The notes under the pieces: model-generated
Told to the model about the DNA's origin: nothing
Database searches by the model: none
The model's input: only the letters and a program-made list of their open reading frames with translations
Part shown: positions 1 to 7,680 of the stretch, piece after piece
Layout of the letters: each line of letters begins with the position of its first letter
Numbering within the stretch: position 1 is the first letter of the stretch
Program-made: the position numbers and the translations under genes
Source: Pelagibacterium xiamenense
GTDB lineage: Bacteria; Pseudomonadota; Alphaproteobacteria; Rhizobiales; Devosiaceae
Reading direction: 5' to 3'
Length of the DNA stretch: 64,000 nt
Assembly: GCF_021166475.1 (NCBI RefSeq)
Contig: NZ_JAJOYS010000002.1
Location: 496,001-560,000 of the forward strand

Positions 1-1
1 C

Positions 2-316
2 GGGCACCCCGGCCACAAGGACCGCGTCCAGGCCCACGTGCTCTCGAACTTCCACAAGGTCGATGCCGAATGGCTCGAACCGCTGCTCGATACGCTCGCC
101 AAAAACGCCGGGATGCTCGCCAAAGGTGACGCTTCCGGCTTGATGAACAAGCTTGCCATTGCGCTCAACGGTTCGAACGGACCCGGGCCCGACAAAGCCG
201 AAAAACCCAAGGCGCGGAGCCACATCCGCCAGGCGCGCCCCAAGCCCGCCGCCAAGGCGCCCGAGACCGGCCCTATGGCCGGAATGCTCAAGAAGCTCTT
301 CGGCGACAAGAGCTGA
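2..316 (+). CDS. pth: Peptidyl-tRNA hydrolase, C-terminal part (cut by window edge)
   Basis: The frame is open from the first bases and encodes about 104 residues. It begins with GHPGHKDRV, which matches the second conserved signature of bacterial peptidyl-tRNA hydrolase, and continues with the HVLSNF and NKLAIAL segments typical of the end of that enzyme. Pth is cytoplasmic and frees tRNA from peptidyl-tRNAs that drop off ribosomes. A Lys/Pro/Ala-rich tail ending in MLKKLFGDKS extends past the core, as is common in alphaproteobacteria. The catalytic N-terminal half lies outside the window. The next gene is ychF, a very common pth neighbour, which supports the call. An internal GTG at 38 is probably not a real start. 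Confidence 0.85.
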   Translation, partial: GHPGHKDRVQAHVLSNFHKVDAEWLEPLLDTLAKNAGMLAKGDASGLMNKLAIALNGSNGPGPDKAEKPKARSHIRQARPKPAAKAPETGPMAGMLKKLFGDKS

Positions 317-360
317 GACGTACGCCATATTGACAACCGCCCGCGTCTCACCGACTTAGA

Positions 361-405
361 GCGTGTCCAGAAAAAGTGGTTACCGCTTTTTCGGTTCGGA
401 CACGC
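361..405. repeat. Intergenic hairpin sequence between pth and ychF
   Basis: An 8-bp perfect inverted repeat (GCGTGTCC at 361-368, GGACACGC at 398-405) encloses a second, inner inverted repeat (AAAAAGTGG at 371-379, CCGCTTTTT at 383-391, one G-T pair). The nested stems would fold into a long hairpin in either strand. Elements of this layout (outer G/C arms, inner A5/T5 arms) occur as dispersed intergenic repeats in Hyphomicrobiales, but I saw no second copy in this window. It may act as a transcript end for pth or only be a repeat. Confidence 0.5.
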
Positions 406-498
406 GACGACCAACCAAAGGCCTGGAGCCCGATTTTGTTTCCAACAGAATCGGAGAAGCTCCATAGCAGCAGAATCAAGTTCCGAAGGTTTTTCCCG

Positions 499-1596
499 AT
501 GGGTTTCAAATGCGGCATCGTCGGTCTGCCCAATGTGGGCAAGTCGACGCTCTTCAACGCACTGACGCAGACCGCCGCCGCGCAGGCGGCGAATTTCCCG
601 TTCTGCACCATCGAGCCCAATGTCGGTGAAGTTTCGGTGCCCGACGAACGGCTCGACAAGCTCGCCGAGATCGGCAAGTCCAGGGAAGTGATCCCCGCCC
701 GGCTCTCCTTCGTCGATATCGCCGGTCTCGTCAAAGGCGCGTCCAAGGGTGAGGGCCTCGGCAACCAGTTCCTCGCCAACATTCGCGAATGCGACGCCAT
801 CGCCTACGTTCTGCGCTGCTTCGAGAACGACGACATCGTCCACGTCGCCGGCAAGGTCGATCCTCTCACTGACGCCGAAGTCGTCGAAACCGAGCTGATG
901 CTCGCCGACCTCGAAAGCCTCGAAAAGCGCATCCCCGCGCTTGAAAAGAAGATCAAGAGCCAGGACAAGGAAGCCAAGGTTACCCTCGACCTCGTCGGCC
1001 GAGCCAAAGCCGTGCTCGAAGGCGGCAAACCCGCACGCCTCACCGAGCGCTCGGCAGACGAGGAGAAGGCGTTCAAGGAGCTTCAGCTTCTCACCGCCAA
1101 GCCGGTCCTCTACGTCTGCAACGTCGACGAAAGCGCCGCCGCCGATGGCAACGAACTGACCGCGAAGGTCGCCGAATACGCCAGGGCCCAGGACGCCCGC
1201 ATGGTCATCATTTCGGCCGAAATCGAAGCCGAGCTCGCCGGCCTCGACCCCGCCGACCGCGCCGACTACCTCGCCTCTCTCGGCCTTGCGGAACCGGGCC
1301 TCAACCGCCTGATCCGCGAAGGCTACAAGCTTCTGCACCTGCAGACCTACTTTACCGTCGGCCCCAAGGAAGCCCGCGCCTGGACCATCCCCGTCGGCAC
1401 CAAGGCCCCTCAGGCCGCAGGCGTCATCCACACTGATTTCGAACGCGGCTTCATCCGCGCCCAGACCATCGCCTACGACGATTTCATCGCCCTTGGCGGG
1501 GAAGTCGCCGCCAAGGAAGCGGGCAAGGCGCGCGACGAAGGCAAGGAATACGTCGTCAAGGACGGCGACGTGATGCTCTTCAAGTTCAACACCTGA
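499..1596 (+). CDS. ychF: Redox-regulated ATPase YchF (Obg-like)
   Basis: The product is 365 residues, the usual family length. YchF is a cytoplasmic P-loop protein of the Obg branch that binds ribosomes and prefers ATP to GTP. The G1 loop GLPNVGKST is at residues 9-17. The G3 region reads [10 protein letters not shown], and the G4 position carries the YchF-specific NVDE in place of NKxD, which explains ATP preference. A coiled-coil stretch lies around residues 130-200, followed by the C-terminal TGS domain with [12 protein letters not shown]. The frame is open further upstream, but the ATG at 499 follows a GAAGG ribosome site and gives the exact family N-terminus. It lies directly after pth, the common arrangement. 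Confidence 0.96.
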   Translation: MGFKCGIVGLPNVGKSTLFNALTQTAAAQAANFPFCTIEPNVGEVSVPDERLDKLAEIGKSREVIPARLSFVDIAGLVKGASKGEGLGNQFLANIRECDAIAYVLRCFENDDIVHVAGKVDPLTDAEVVETELMLADLESLEKRIPALEKKIKSQDKEAKVTLDLVGRAKAVLEGGKPARLTERSADEEKAFKELQLLTAKPVLYVCNVDESAAADGNELTAKVAEYARAQDARMVIISAEIEAELAGLDPADRADYLASLGLAEPGLNRLIREGYKLLHLQTYFTVGPKEARAWTIPVGTKAPQAAGVIHTDFERGFIRAQTIAYDDFIALGGEVAAKEAGKARDEGKEYVVKDGDVMLFKFNT

Positions 1597-1671
1597 CGGC
1601 CCCCGCCCGGCGGCCTTGCACGGGCATGAGAATCGCTTAACGTGCCGCTCGCGCCATAAAAGGAGGCGACG

Positions 1672-3336
1672 GTGAATTTCGATCTCGCGCTGATTTTGCC
1701 GCCGCTGCGCACGATCACGCGCGAATATCTCCGCTCGGCACGCCTCGTCCTGGCGCTTGTGGGCCTGATGACGGTGCTCGGCGCGCTGACGAGCATTGCG
1801 GCCCCCTACCTCTTTTCCCGCCTCATCGACAGGCTCGACCCCACCAATATCGGGACCGGCCTCGTCTGGGCCTTCATGGGTTATGCGGTCCTGATGGGTG
1901 CCGGCTTTGCGATCCAGCGCATGTCGAGCTTTCTGACCTTCATGACCTCGGAAAGCCTCGATTTCGTCTCCTCGACCTCGTTTTTCGAGAAGCTGACCAC
2001 CAAGGCCTCCGCCTTCTTTCTCGACCATAACCCCGCAGAAATCCAGAGCGCCCAGCACAAGGGCACCGAGGCGCTCAACATTGTCGTCCAGTTCGGCCTC
2101 GCCGCCTTGCTGCCGGGCGGCACCCAGGTCGTGCTTAGCCTCGTGATGCTCGGCACTGTGCTCAGTCCCGACATCGCGCTCATCGTGGTCGTCTATGGCG
2201 TCGCCTACGTGGCCCTCGTCGCCCGCGCCACCAGCCGCACCCGCGCCCATCTCGACGAGGCGATCGAACACTCCCAGACCAGCTCGCGCTTCGTCGGTAA
2301 CGCCATCGCCAGCATGGACACGCTCCGCCAGTTCGGCTCGGACCGCTGGATGATCGGCCAGTTCACCAGCCGGCAGCAGTCCGCGCTCGCTGCCTGGCAG
2401 CGCTACGCGCTGAGCCATGTGCGCTATGCCGCCCTTTTCGGCTCGGCGCTCGCGCTCCAGTTCGCCGTGACCCTGTGGCTGCTCGTACCGCGCGTTGCCG
2501 AAGGCAGCCTGAGCGTCGGCGACCTCGTTCTCTTCAACACCCTGCTTTTGCAGCTCAATCTTCCGTTCCAGATGATGGGCCAGGCCATCCAGCAGATCGC
2601 GCAATCCTATTCGCGCTTCCTGCCCTTTGCCCGCATGTGGCAGGCAGAATCCCACGAAGACGTTCAGGCCACGGGCACCTTCCGCCTCGAAGACGGAACG
2701 GTCGCCTTCGAGAATGTCGCCTACACCTACCCCAATGGCCGCGGCGTCCAGCCGGTCACCTTCACCGCCCGCCGCGGCACGATCACCTATGTCACCGGCG
2801 ACACGGGCGCTGGGAAATCTACGCTCTTCAAGCTTCTGCTCAAATCCATGATCCCGTCCACGGGCCGCATCCTTATCGACGGCACCGATCTCTCCACCGT
2901 CTCGCGCGCCGACTGGTTCGCCCGTGTCGCCGCCGTGCCCCAGGACGTCGTCCTGCTCAACGACACGCTCGCCACCAACATCGTGCTGGGCCGTCCCTAC
3001 GACGAAGCCCGGCTCCGCCGTGCCGCCGACCGCGCCGCGATCCTCGCGTTCATCGACGGCCTCGAGGAAGGGTTCGAAACCGTTGTCGGCGAGCGCGGCC
3101 TCAAACTCTCGGGGGGCGAGCGCCAGCGCATTGCTATCGCTCGCGCCCTTTACGCCGACCCAGCGATCCTGCTTCTCGACGAGGCGAGTTCGGCCCTGGA
3201 TGCCGAAACCGAAAAAGACATCATGGACGGTCTCCGCCGGATCGCCGGTCAGGTGACGATCGTCGCCATCACCCACCGGCTCTCCGTCATCGCCCCGGAT
3301 GACGTCACGGTCCACATCGCCCCGGTTGCCCCATAG
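1672..3336 (+). CDS. ABC exporter, fused permease and ATPase (half-transporter)
   Basis: This 554-residue protein has an N-terminal membrane domain (about residues 1-320, several hydrophobic helices starting near 25-45 and 62-80) and a C-terminal ATPase domain. Walker A GDTGAGKST spans 376-384 with Lys382. The ABC signature LSGGERQRIAIARAL and the Walker B segment LLLDEASSALD follow, and a switch His is in AITHRLS. It is an exporter-type half-transporter expected to work as a dimer in the inner membrane. The membrane domain resembles the ABCB/Atm1 class, but the substrate cannot be told. The start is GTG, preceded by a strong AGGAGG. No partner gene lies beside it, so it looks monocistronic. 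Confidence 0.85.
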   Translation: MNFDLALILPPLRTITREYLRSARLVLALVGLMTVLGALTSIAAPYLFSRLIDRLDPTNIGTGLVWAFMGYAVLMGAGFAIQRMSSFLTFMTSESLDFVSSTSFFEKLTTKASAFFLDHNPAEIQSAQHKGTEALNIVVQFGLAALLPGGTQVVLSLVMLGTVLSPDIALIVVVYGVAYVALVARATSRTRAHLDEAIEHSQTSSRFVGNAIASMDTLRQFGSDRWMIGQFTSRQQSALAAWQRYALSHVRYAALFGSALALQFAVTLWLLVPRVAEGSLSVGDLVLFNTLLLQLNLPFQMMGQAIQQIAQSYSRFLPFARMWQAESHEDVQATGTFRLEDGTVAFENVAYTYPNGRGVQPVTFTARRGTITYVTGDTGAGKSTLFKLLLKSMIPSTGRILIDGTDLSTVSRADWFARVAAVPQDVVLLNDTLATNIVLGRPYDEARLRRAADRAAILAFIDGLEEGFETVVGERGLKLSGGERQRIAIARALYADPAILLLDEASSALDAETEKDIMDGLRRIAGQVTIVAITHRLSVIAPDDVTVHIAPVAP

Positions 3337-3485
3337 GGGGGCGGACCGGCAAGATGGGACTGTCGACGGCGTAACCGGACGGTGATATTATTTCGGCGTT
3401 CACTGAAATGCGGCGAGCCTTCGGCTGCCGGCGGATGTCTTCCAAAAGCGCCGATCCTGTCCGCGCCCAAACATGGGAGGCGTCG

Positions 3486-3812
3486 ATGCGTGCCTATAAT
3501 TGTGTGCGTTTCCGGGTCAAACCCGGAATGGAAGACGAATTTATCGAAAATCAGAAAGCCGACCTGCCGGACTTCGCTGGCTTTCGGGGCGGCGCACTGA
3601 TCAAGACCGGTGACCGCACCTATTGCTTCATTGGCGAGTGGGACGATTTCGACAAGATCGTCAACGCCCGTCCCGGCATGATCGGTATGCTCGACAAGGT
3701 TCGCCATACGCTCGAGGACCTCGGCGACGGCCTCGGCGTATCCGACCCGGTCTCCGGTGAGGCGGTTATCGAATTTCCGGGCACCAAGCAGGCGCACGGC
3801 CACGCCGCCTGA
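3486..3812 (+). CDS. Small dimeric alpha/beta-barrel protein, antibiotic biosynthesis monooxygenase-like
   Basis: The product has 108 residues. The opening strand pattern (YNCVRFRVKPGMEDEF) followed by an FIENQKADLPDF helix and a GDRTYCFIGEWDD strand resembles the ferredoxin-like ABM fold. Such small cytosolic proteins act as monooxygenases or degrade reactive metabolites, and here no substrate can be named. GGGAGG lies five bases before the ATG at 3486; a longer in-frame start at 3408 has no such site. It stands next to a broken YCII-type gene of similar fold, which may mean a small lost functional group. The fold call is moderate and the function is unknown. Confidence 0.55.
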   Translation: MRAYNCVRFRVKPGMEDEFIENQKADLPDFAGFRGGALIKTGDRTYCFIGEWDDFDKIVNARPGMIGMLDKVRHTLEDLGDGLGVSDPVSGEAVIEFPGTKQAHGHAA

Positions 3813-3896
3813 GACTGCAATACCCGAGAACGCACGCCGGCGTTCCGCTCCCGGAGGCGCGGGACGTTTCGGACACGGACAACCGTGCCGACGCTG

Positions 3897-4172
3897 TCAG
3901 CTATATTCCGACACATCCCGGATTCGGCGCACCTCGACCGCACCCCAGGTTGCGCCAGGACATCGCGCTGCCCATTGCCGGGTCGCATCCTCGTCGGCGA
4001 CGTCGATGATGAAATAACCCCGAACTGCTCGCGCGCTTCAGCGTAGGGCCCACCTTTGACCGTCATCTCGCCATCGCGCATTCGGACAGTGAACGCCGTA
4101 GAGGTGAGGTCGAGGGCTTCGTAGCTGTGCACGACAATGTCGCGCGAGCATGTCCCGACGTCGTGCTGCGCC
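3897..4172 (-). pseudogene. Broken YCII/DGPF-domain protein (frameshifted, N-terminus missing)
   Basis: Reading leftward from about 4172, the frame gives SYEALDLTSTAFTVRMRDGE and then KGGPYAEAREQFG, the hallmark DGPF-type core of YCII-related proteins. At about 4016-4022 the family sequence continues only after a one-base shift: YFIIDVADEDATRQWAARC, then PGATWGAVEVRRI, ending at a stop at 3897-3899. Restoring one G in a run of four repairs the frame. The usual N-terminal opening (a YLLLIY-like strand) is also not recognisable, so more than one lesion is likely. Intact members are small cytosolic enzymes often encoded with ECF sigma factors; none is seen here. Confidence 0.7.
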
Positions 4173-4242
4173 ATGTCACGCGGGAACGACTTCGTCCACC
4201 GCCCGTTGCCCGACGAAATCAACCGACAATGAGTGCGAGACC

Positions 4243-4896
4243 ATGCCCAACGCAAGCCAGTCCGAGATCGTCAAGGCCTTGCTCGAAACCCACGGCCGGA
4301 CCTATTGCGACGAACTCGGCATCGACATCGAAGATAATACACCCTCCCCCCTCTTCCGCTGGCTGTGCGCGGCGATCCTCTTCAGTGCCCGCATCGGCGC
4401 GGAACAAGCGGTCAAGGCAGCAAGGGCCCTTGCCGATGATGGCCTCACCACACCCGAAAAGATGGCCGCCGCATCCTGGGAGCATCGCGTCCGCATCCTC
4501 AACGAACACGGCTACGCCCGCTACGACGAAAGCACGTCCCGTATGCTGGGCGAGACTTCGGACATGCTGGTCGAGAGCTATGGCGGCGATCTGCGCAAAC
4601 TGCGCGAAGAGGCCGGCCACGACCATGCCGCCATGCGCAAGGCGCTCAAGCGCTTCAAGGGACTGGGCGACGTCGGCGTAGATATCCTTTTCCGCGAAAT
4701 CCAGACGGCTTGGCCCGAACTCTACCCCTTCGCCGACCGGAAAAGTCTCAGTACCGCGGACAAGCTGGGACTTGGCGACACGGCCGAAGCGCTGGCCAAA
4801 CACGTTGCAAAGGCCGATTTCCCCAGACTATTGACCGCACTTGTGCGCACGAGCCTGAAGGGTGACCTTGAGGCACTTCGGAGCCGCGCGTCCTGA
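4243..4896 (+). CDS. HhH-GPD superfamily DNA glycosylase-like protein, no Fe-S cluster
   Basis: The product has 217 residues, about the size of endonuclease III. The region LKRFKGLGDVGVDILFREI (about residues 145-165) is a helix-hairpin-helix as in base-excision-repair glycosylases. The Asp in YPFADRK lies where the catalytic Asp of the family is expected. The Lys of bifunctional endonuclease III in the hairpin (GxGRKTA) is not present, and no four-Cys iron-sulfur motif is found at the C-terminus. This suggests a monofunctional glycosylase or a non-catalytic relative. The ATG at 4243 was chosen over an upstream start at 4150 that would overlap the broken gene. It appears to be transcribed alone. 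Confidence 0.6.
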   Translation: MPNASQSEIVKALLETHGRTYCDELGIDIEDNTPSPLFRWLCAAILFSARIGAEQAVKAARALADDGLTTPEKMAAASWEHRVRILNEHGYARYDESTSRMLGETSDMLVESYGGDLRKLREEAGHDHAAMRKALKRFKGLGDVGVDILFREIQTAWPELYPFADRKSLSTADKLGLGDTAEALAKHVAKADFPRLLTALVRTSLKGDLEALRSRAS

Positions 4897-4997
4897 CACC
4901 GGGCTGTTGAATAGAACGAGCACGCCGAAAGGCGCGCGCGGACCTTGCCTCCAAACGTCACATGGTGCATCGTGCCATTGACGTATAGGATAACAAA

Positions 4998-5507
4998 ATG
5001 CCCAATCCGATAACCGCAGGCCGGCGTCACTACGAGGACCTCTCCAACGGCGAACGCATCGCCCTTGGCCCGCGCAAGGTCACAAAGCGCGATATCGTCG
5101 CCTTCGCCACCGAATTCGATCCCTTCCCGTTCCATCTCGACGAGAAAGCGGCAAGGCAGAGCCTCCTGGGCGGGCTCGCCGCCAGCGGCTGGCAGACCGG
5201 GGCTCTCTCGCTGCGCATGCTGGTCGATGAATTCCTTTCGAAGGTCGCCTCCATGGGCGGCCTCGGCTTCACCGATCTCAAATGGAAAAAGCCGGTCATG
5301 AAGAACGACACGATTTCGGGCACGGCAACGATCACCGCCCTGCGCCGCTCGCAAACCCATCCCGAAATGGGCATCCTCACGCTGGCCCTCGACATGCGCA
5401 ACCAGAAGGGCCAGCAGGTGATGACGCTCAATCTCGCCAACCTCGTCGAGGTCCGCGACCCCACCGCGCCAATCCTTGAGGATGCGCACGAGGAACCCGC
5501 CCAATGA
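4998..5507 (+). CDS. MaoC-like hot-dog-fold dehydratase
   Basis: This 169-residue protein has the single hot-dog domain of (R)-specific enoyl-CoA hydratases. The catalytic Asp-x4-His motif is visible as D41PFPFH46 in FDPFPFHLDEKAAR, followed by GGLAASGWQTGAL, the substrate-contact helix region. It would hydrate or dehydrate an acyl-CoA thioester in the cytosol. The stop overlaps the ATG of a second MaoC-like gene (ATGA), so the two are translationally coupled and may form a heteromer. A DUF423 membrane protein completes the operon. The acyl substrate is unknown. The ribosome site is weak (AGGATAAC just upstream). Confidence 0.85.
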   Translation: MPNPITAGRRHYEDLSNGERIALGPRKVTKRDIVAFATEFDPFPFHLDEKAARQSLLGGLAASGWQTGALSLRMLVDEFLSKVASMGGLGFTDLKWKKPVMKNDTISGTATITALRRSQTHPEMGILTLALDMRNQKGQQVMTLNLANLVEVRDPTAPILEDAHEEPAQ

Positions 5508-6055
5508 CCCGCTGGTTCGAGGAGGTAGCGCTCGACACGCCGTTCGATCTGGGTGCCCACACCTTCACGGCCGAGGAAATCGTCCGCTTCGGCAAACTCT
5601 ATGACCCGCAATATTTCCACACCGATCCCGAAGCCGCCAAGCATTCCCATTTCGGCGGCCTCGTTGCCTCGGGCTGGCACACGGTCAGCGTCGGCCACCG
5701 CAAGATGGTCGACCGCCTCTTCGCCGAGGAGGATGTCGTGCGCGCCGAAGGCGGCGAACCCGGCGTCTCCGGCCCCTCCCCCGGCGTCAACCGCATGGAC
5801 TTTCACGCCCCCGTGCGCCCGGGCGATACGGTGCGCTTTACCCTGACCGTCACCAGCAAGAGGCCGTCCAATTCCATCCCCGGCTGGGGCCTGCTCTTCA
5901 ATCTTCTGGAAGGCCACAACCAGGCCAGTCAGCTCGTCTATAGCGCGGACATCGTCGGCTTCTCCAAGCTGCGCGACTACAAGATGCCGATCCGCTTGAA
6001 AGCGCTGGCCGCGCTCAGCCAGCTGCCCGGCATCGGCAGGCTGATCCGCCGATGA
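5504..6055 (+). CDS. MaoC-like hot-dog-fold dehydratase, second copy
   Basis: The product has 183 residues. The motif D34PQYFH39 supplies the Asp/His pair of the hydratase site, followed by HFGGLVASGWHT. A central insert rich in Gly and Pro (GGEPGVSGPSPGVN) and the segment FHAPVRPGDTVRF are typical of this family. It is diverged from the preceding MaoC protein rather than a recent duplicate. The start overlaps the previous stop by four bases and its own stop overlaps the next start in the same way, so three genes are made from one message. It is a cytosolic acyl-CoA hydratase or dehydratase with unknown chain preference. Confidence 0.85.
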   Translation: MTRWFEEVALDTPFDLGAHTFTAEEIVRFGKLYDPQYFHTDPEAAKHSHFGGLVASGWHTVSVGHRKMVDRLFAEEDVVRAEGGEPGVSGPSPGVNRMDFHAPVRPGDTVRFTLTVTSKRPSNSIPGWGLLFNLLEGHNQASQLVYSADIVGFSKLRDYKMPIRLKALAALSQLPGIGRLIRR

Positions 6056-6405
6056 CCGCGGCGCGCCTCCTCGCCGCGCTCGCCGGTCTGCTGGGCGCCG
6101 CCGGTGTTGCGGCTGCCGCCGGATCGAGCCACGCCGGCGGCGCCCTTCTCGGCCCGCTCGCGCTCATCGCCCTGACCCACGCCCCCGCGCTCCTTGCGCT
6201 CGCGCTCTACCGCCCCGCTCACCGTGACATGCTGACCGCAGCGCTTGTCCTCGCCCTGGGGGCGCTGACGTTCTGCAGCGACCTTGCAGCCCGGCATTTC
6301 CTCGGCGCGCCCCTCTTCAGCTTCGCTGCCCCGCTCGGCGGCATGCTCATGATCGCCGGCTGGCTCGCCATCGGCCTTTTCGGCGTCCTTCGCACCCACC
6401 CTTGA
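6052..6405 (+). CDS. DUF423 family small membrane protein
   Basis: This 117-residue, very hydrophobic protein shows about four membrane segments. The C-terminal half (LALGALTFCSDLAARHFLG, then APLGGMLMIAGWLAIGLFG) matches the DUF423 pattern, in which a GxxLFSGSLY-like helix is followed by a PxGGxxxIxGW helix. The family function is unknown. It is translationally coupled to the second MaoC gene by ATGA, so it belongs to the same operon, which is not its usual partner. The base composition is very GC-rich, like its neighbours. Confidence 0.7.
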   Translation: MTAARLLAALAGLLGAAGVAAAAGSSHAGGALLGPLALIALTHAPALLALALYRPAHRDMLTAALVLALGALTFCSDLAARHFLGAPLFSFAAPLGGMLMIAGWLAIGLFGVLRTHP

Positions 6406-7000
6406 CAGGACAATTATCCTCATGTTGAATGAGCGCGTTCAATCGAACCATGAGGTCCCGACTCCAATGATCTGATATTGCAACGCGTGTACGAAGGCAG
6501 TATCGCAGCGCCCCCACGGGCGAAGATGCGATATGGCCGGATGGGTGCGCGTTCGGGTATCGGGCAGGAGAGCGGGATTTTTTTATGGCCTTGGCGGCCA
6601 TGCAAAGCCGGACGACGATATAGGGGATATTCTTCCTCGCACGTCCCGGCTGTCCCATCACTCTCAGATCTCTGATTTTGCGTGATTAATTTCACGCATC
6701 CCAGATCTGCCAGTCCTCCAGAACCCGCACCTTTAACGCCAGCCCCGCGCATGGTTTGCCCTGCTCGAGGCTCCGGCACGCCTTCGTGCGCCGCGCTTTG
6801 TTTCACCCCATCATTGATCCGCACGCTTCGAAACGCCGCCCACCAGGCGGCACGATGGAGGGTGTGTTTCGACCGCATTTCCCCCGCCGGGCCCACCGCT
6901 CGCGCGGAACGTGATCGGCTGCGCGCAAAAAGATTATTTTCCTATCTCTCGGCCGCGGCCAATCGGGAACAGCCGAAGGAGGCCGCCCGCGAAAGGCGCG
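6406..7000. other. Gene-poor 0.6-kb region
   Basis: No frame on either strand here has a convincing start, ribosome site or recognisable sequence. The left end holds a TTGACA hexamer at about 6402, inside the end of the DUF423 gene, and an AT-richer stretch at 6410-6440. A short inverted repeat ATGGCC/GGCCAT lies beside a run of T at about 6577-6600, with the T run on the wrong side for a plus-strand terminator. Nested inverted repeats lie at 6665-6709. The region may carry an untranslated RNA or be decayed coding DNA; nothing decides this. Confidence 0.4.
6665..6709. repeat. Nested inverted repeats
   Basis: Outer arms CAGATCT (6665-6671) and AGATCTG (6703-6709) enclose inner arms GCGTGA (6680-6685) and TCACGC (6692-6697). 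Both pairs are perfect. The loop TTAATT and the flanks are AT-rich compared with the surroundings. It may be an operator or an RNA hairpin. Confidence 0.4.
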
Positions 7001-7167
7001 ATGTTCAAACGTCCCAACCCCCGCACCCACGGCAACGCCCCCAAGGGCCGTTTCAAGCCGGGCAAGGAACCCATCCCCGTCACCAAACGCGACAGGATCA
7101 GCGTTCCACTTGCCAAAAAACGGCCGACAGCAAGGTCGTGCTGCCCGACAAGTTCAAGGGAAAATAG
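7001..7167 (+). CDS. Small basic protein, apparently frameshifted at an A6 run
   Basis: From the ATG at 7001 the frame reads MFKRPNPRTHGNAPKGRF and on to LAKK, rich in Lys, Arg and Pro. At the A6 run near 7114-7119 the sensible continuation lies in the -1 frame: TADSKVVLPDKFKGK and a TAG at 7165-7167. One extra A would give a single 55-residue protein. The alternatives are a true frameshift, a homopolymer error in the sequence, or ribosomal slippage on AAA-AAA, which would yield exactly this fusion. A GAAAGG element precedes the start. I do not recognise the protein; the basic character suggests a nucleic-acid or ribosome contact, but that is only a guess. Confidence 0.45.
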
Positions 7168-7193
7168 CAGCAAAGGCTGGCGCGCTGCGCGCG

Positions 7194-7589
7194 TCAGTCC
7201 GCCATCTCCTTGGCCGTGCCGATGCGGTACATGTTGACTTCGATCCAGTCCGCAAGTCCGCGCACCTTTTCGGCCACCTCCTCGCCCATCGGCGTCAGGC
7301 TGTATTCCACATGCGGCGGCACGACGGGATAGGAAACCCGGTTCACGAACCCGTCCTCCTCCAGCCATTGCAGCGTCTGCGCGAGCATCCGCTCGGAGAC
7401 GCCTCCGATCTTGCGCCGCAATTCGCTGAACCGGTGCGTACCCGACTGAAGCGCCACCAGCACCAGAACGCCCCAGCGGCTCGTCACGTGTTTGAGCACC
7501 TCGCGCGATGGGCATGCCTCGGCAAAAAGATGGCCCCGTGCCATGGCCTCCGAAAGCGGAACGGGACGGTCCTGGGTGTTCTCGGACAT
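7194..7589 (-). CDS. HxlR family winged-helix regulator (YtfH-like)
   Basis: The product has 131 residues from the ATG at 7589. The winged helix runs from about residue 25 to 115: CPSREVLKHVTSRWG, then HRFSELRRKIGGVSERMLAQ (recognition helix) and PPHVEYSLTPMGEE (wing). Cys26 is in the position of the redox or electrophile-sensing Cys of YodB/HypR-type members. It lies divergent to qorB, the same arrangement as ytfH/ytfG in enterobacteria, and most likely represses that gene until quinone or aldehyde stress. A longer start at 7727 would run across the divergent promoter and is rejected. Confidence 0.9.
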   Translation of the reverse strand: MSENTQDRPVPLSEAMARGHLFAEACPSREVLKHVTSRWGVLVLVALQSGTHRFSELRRKIGGVSERMLAQTLQWLEEDGFVNRVSYPVVPPHVEYSLTPMGEEVAEKVRGLADWIEVNMYRIGTAKEMAD

Positions 7590-7614
7590 TTCTCCAAACT
7601 TACCTTTATGTACG

Positions 7615-7629
7615 TACTTACGAAAAGTA
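7615..7629. promoter_or_regulatory. Likely HxlR operator between hxlR and qorB
   Basis: An inverted repeat TACTT-N5-AAGTA (7615-7619 and 7625-7629) sits in the AT-rich 91-bp space between the two divergent genes. HxlR/YodB-type regulators bind TACTT-type palindromes of this kind. Its position would let one dimer cover both promoters, so the regulator probably also represses itself. Confidence 0.6.
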
Positions 7630-7680
7630 ATTGTGCCATTTATATGGGAACTCCTCGAACCCAACAAGGAGTTTCCAACC

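Noticed and set aside
6431-6470. tRNA-like T-loop word (GTTCAATC) in the gene-poor stretch
   Set aside because: No acceptor, D or anticodon stems can be formed around it; no tRNA was found elsewhere in the window either.
6577-6600. Terminator-like hairpin ATGGCC/GGCCAT next to T7
   Set aside because: The T run precedes the stem on the plus strand, and the minus-strand reading gives A's after the stem, so neither strand fits.
6420-6896. Minus-strand open frame of 158 codons in the gene-poor stretch
   Set aside because: No ribosome site or motif; the residue pattern is random, with mixed Arg, Pro and Gly.
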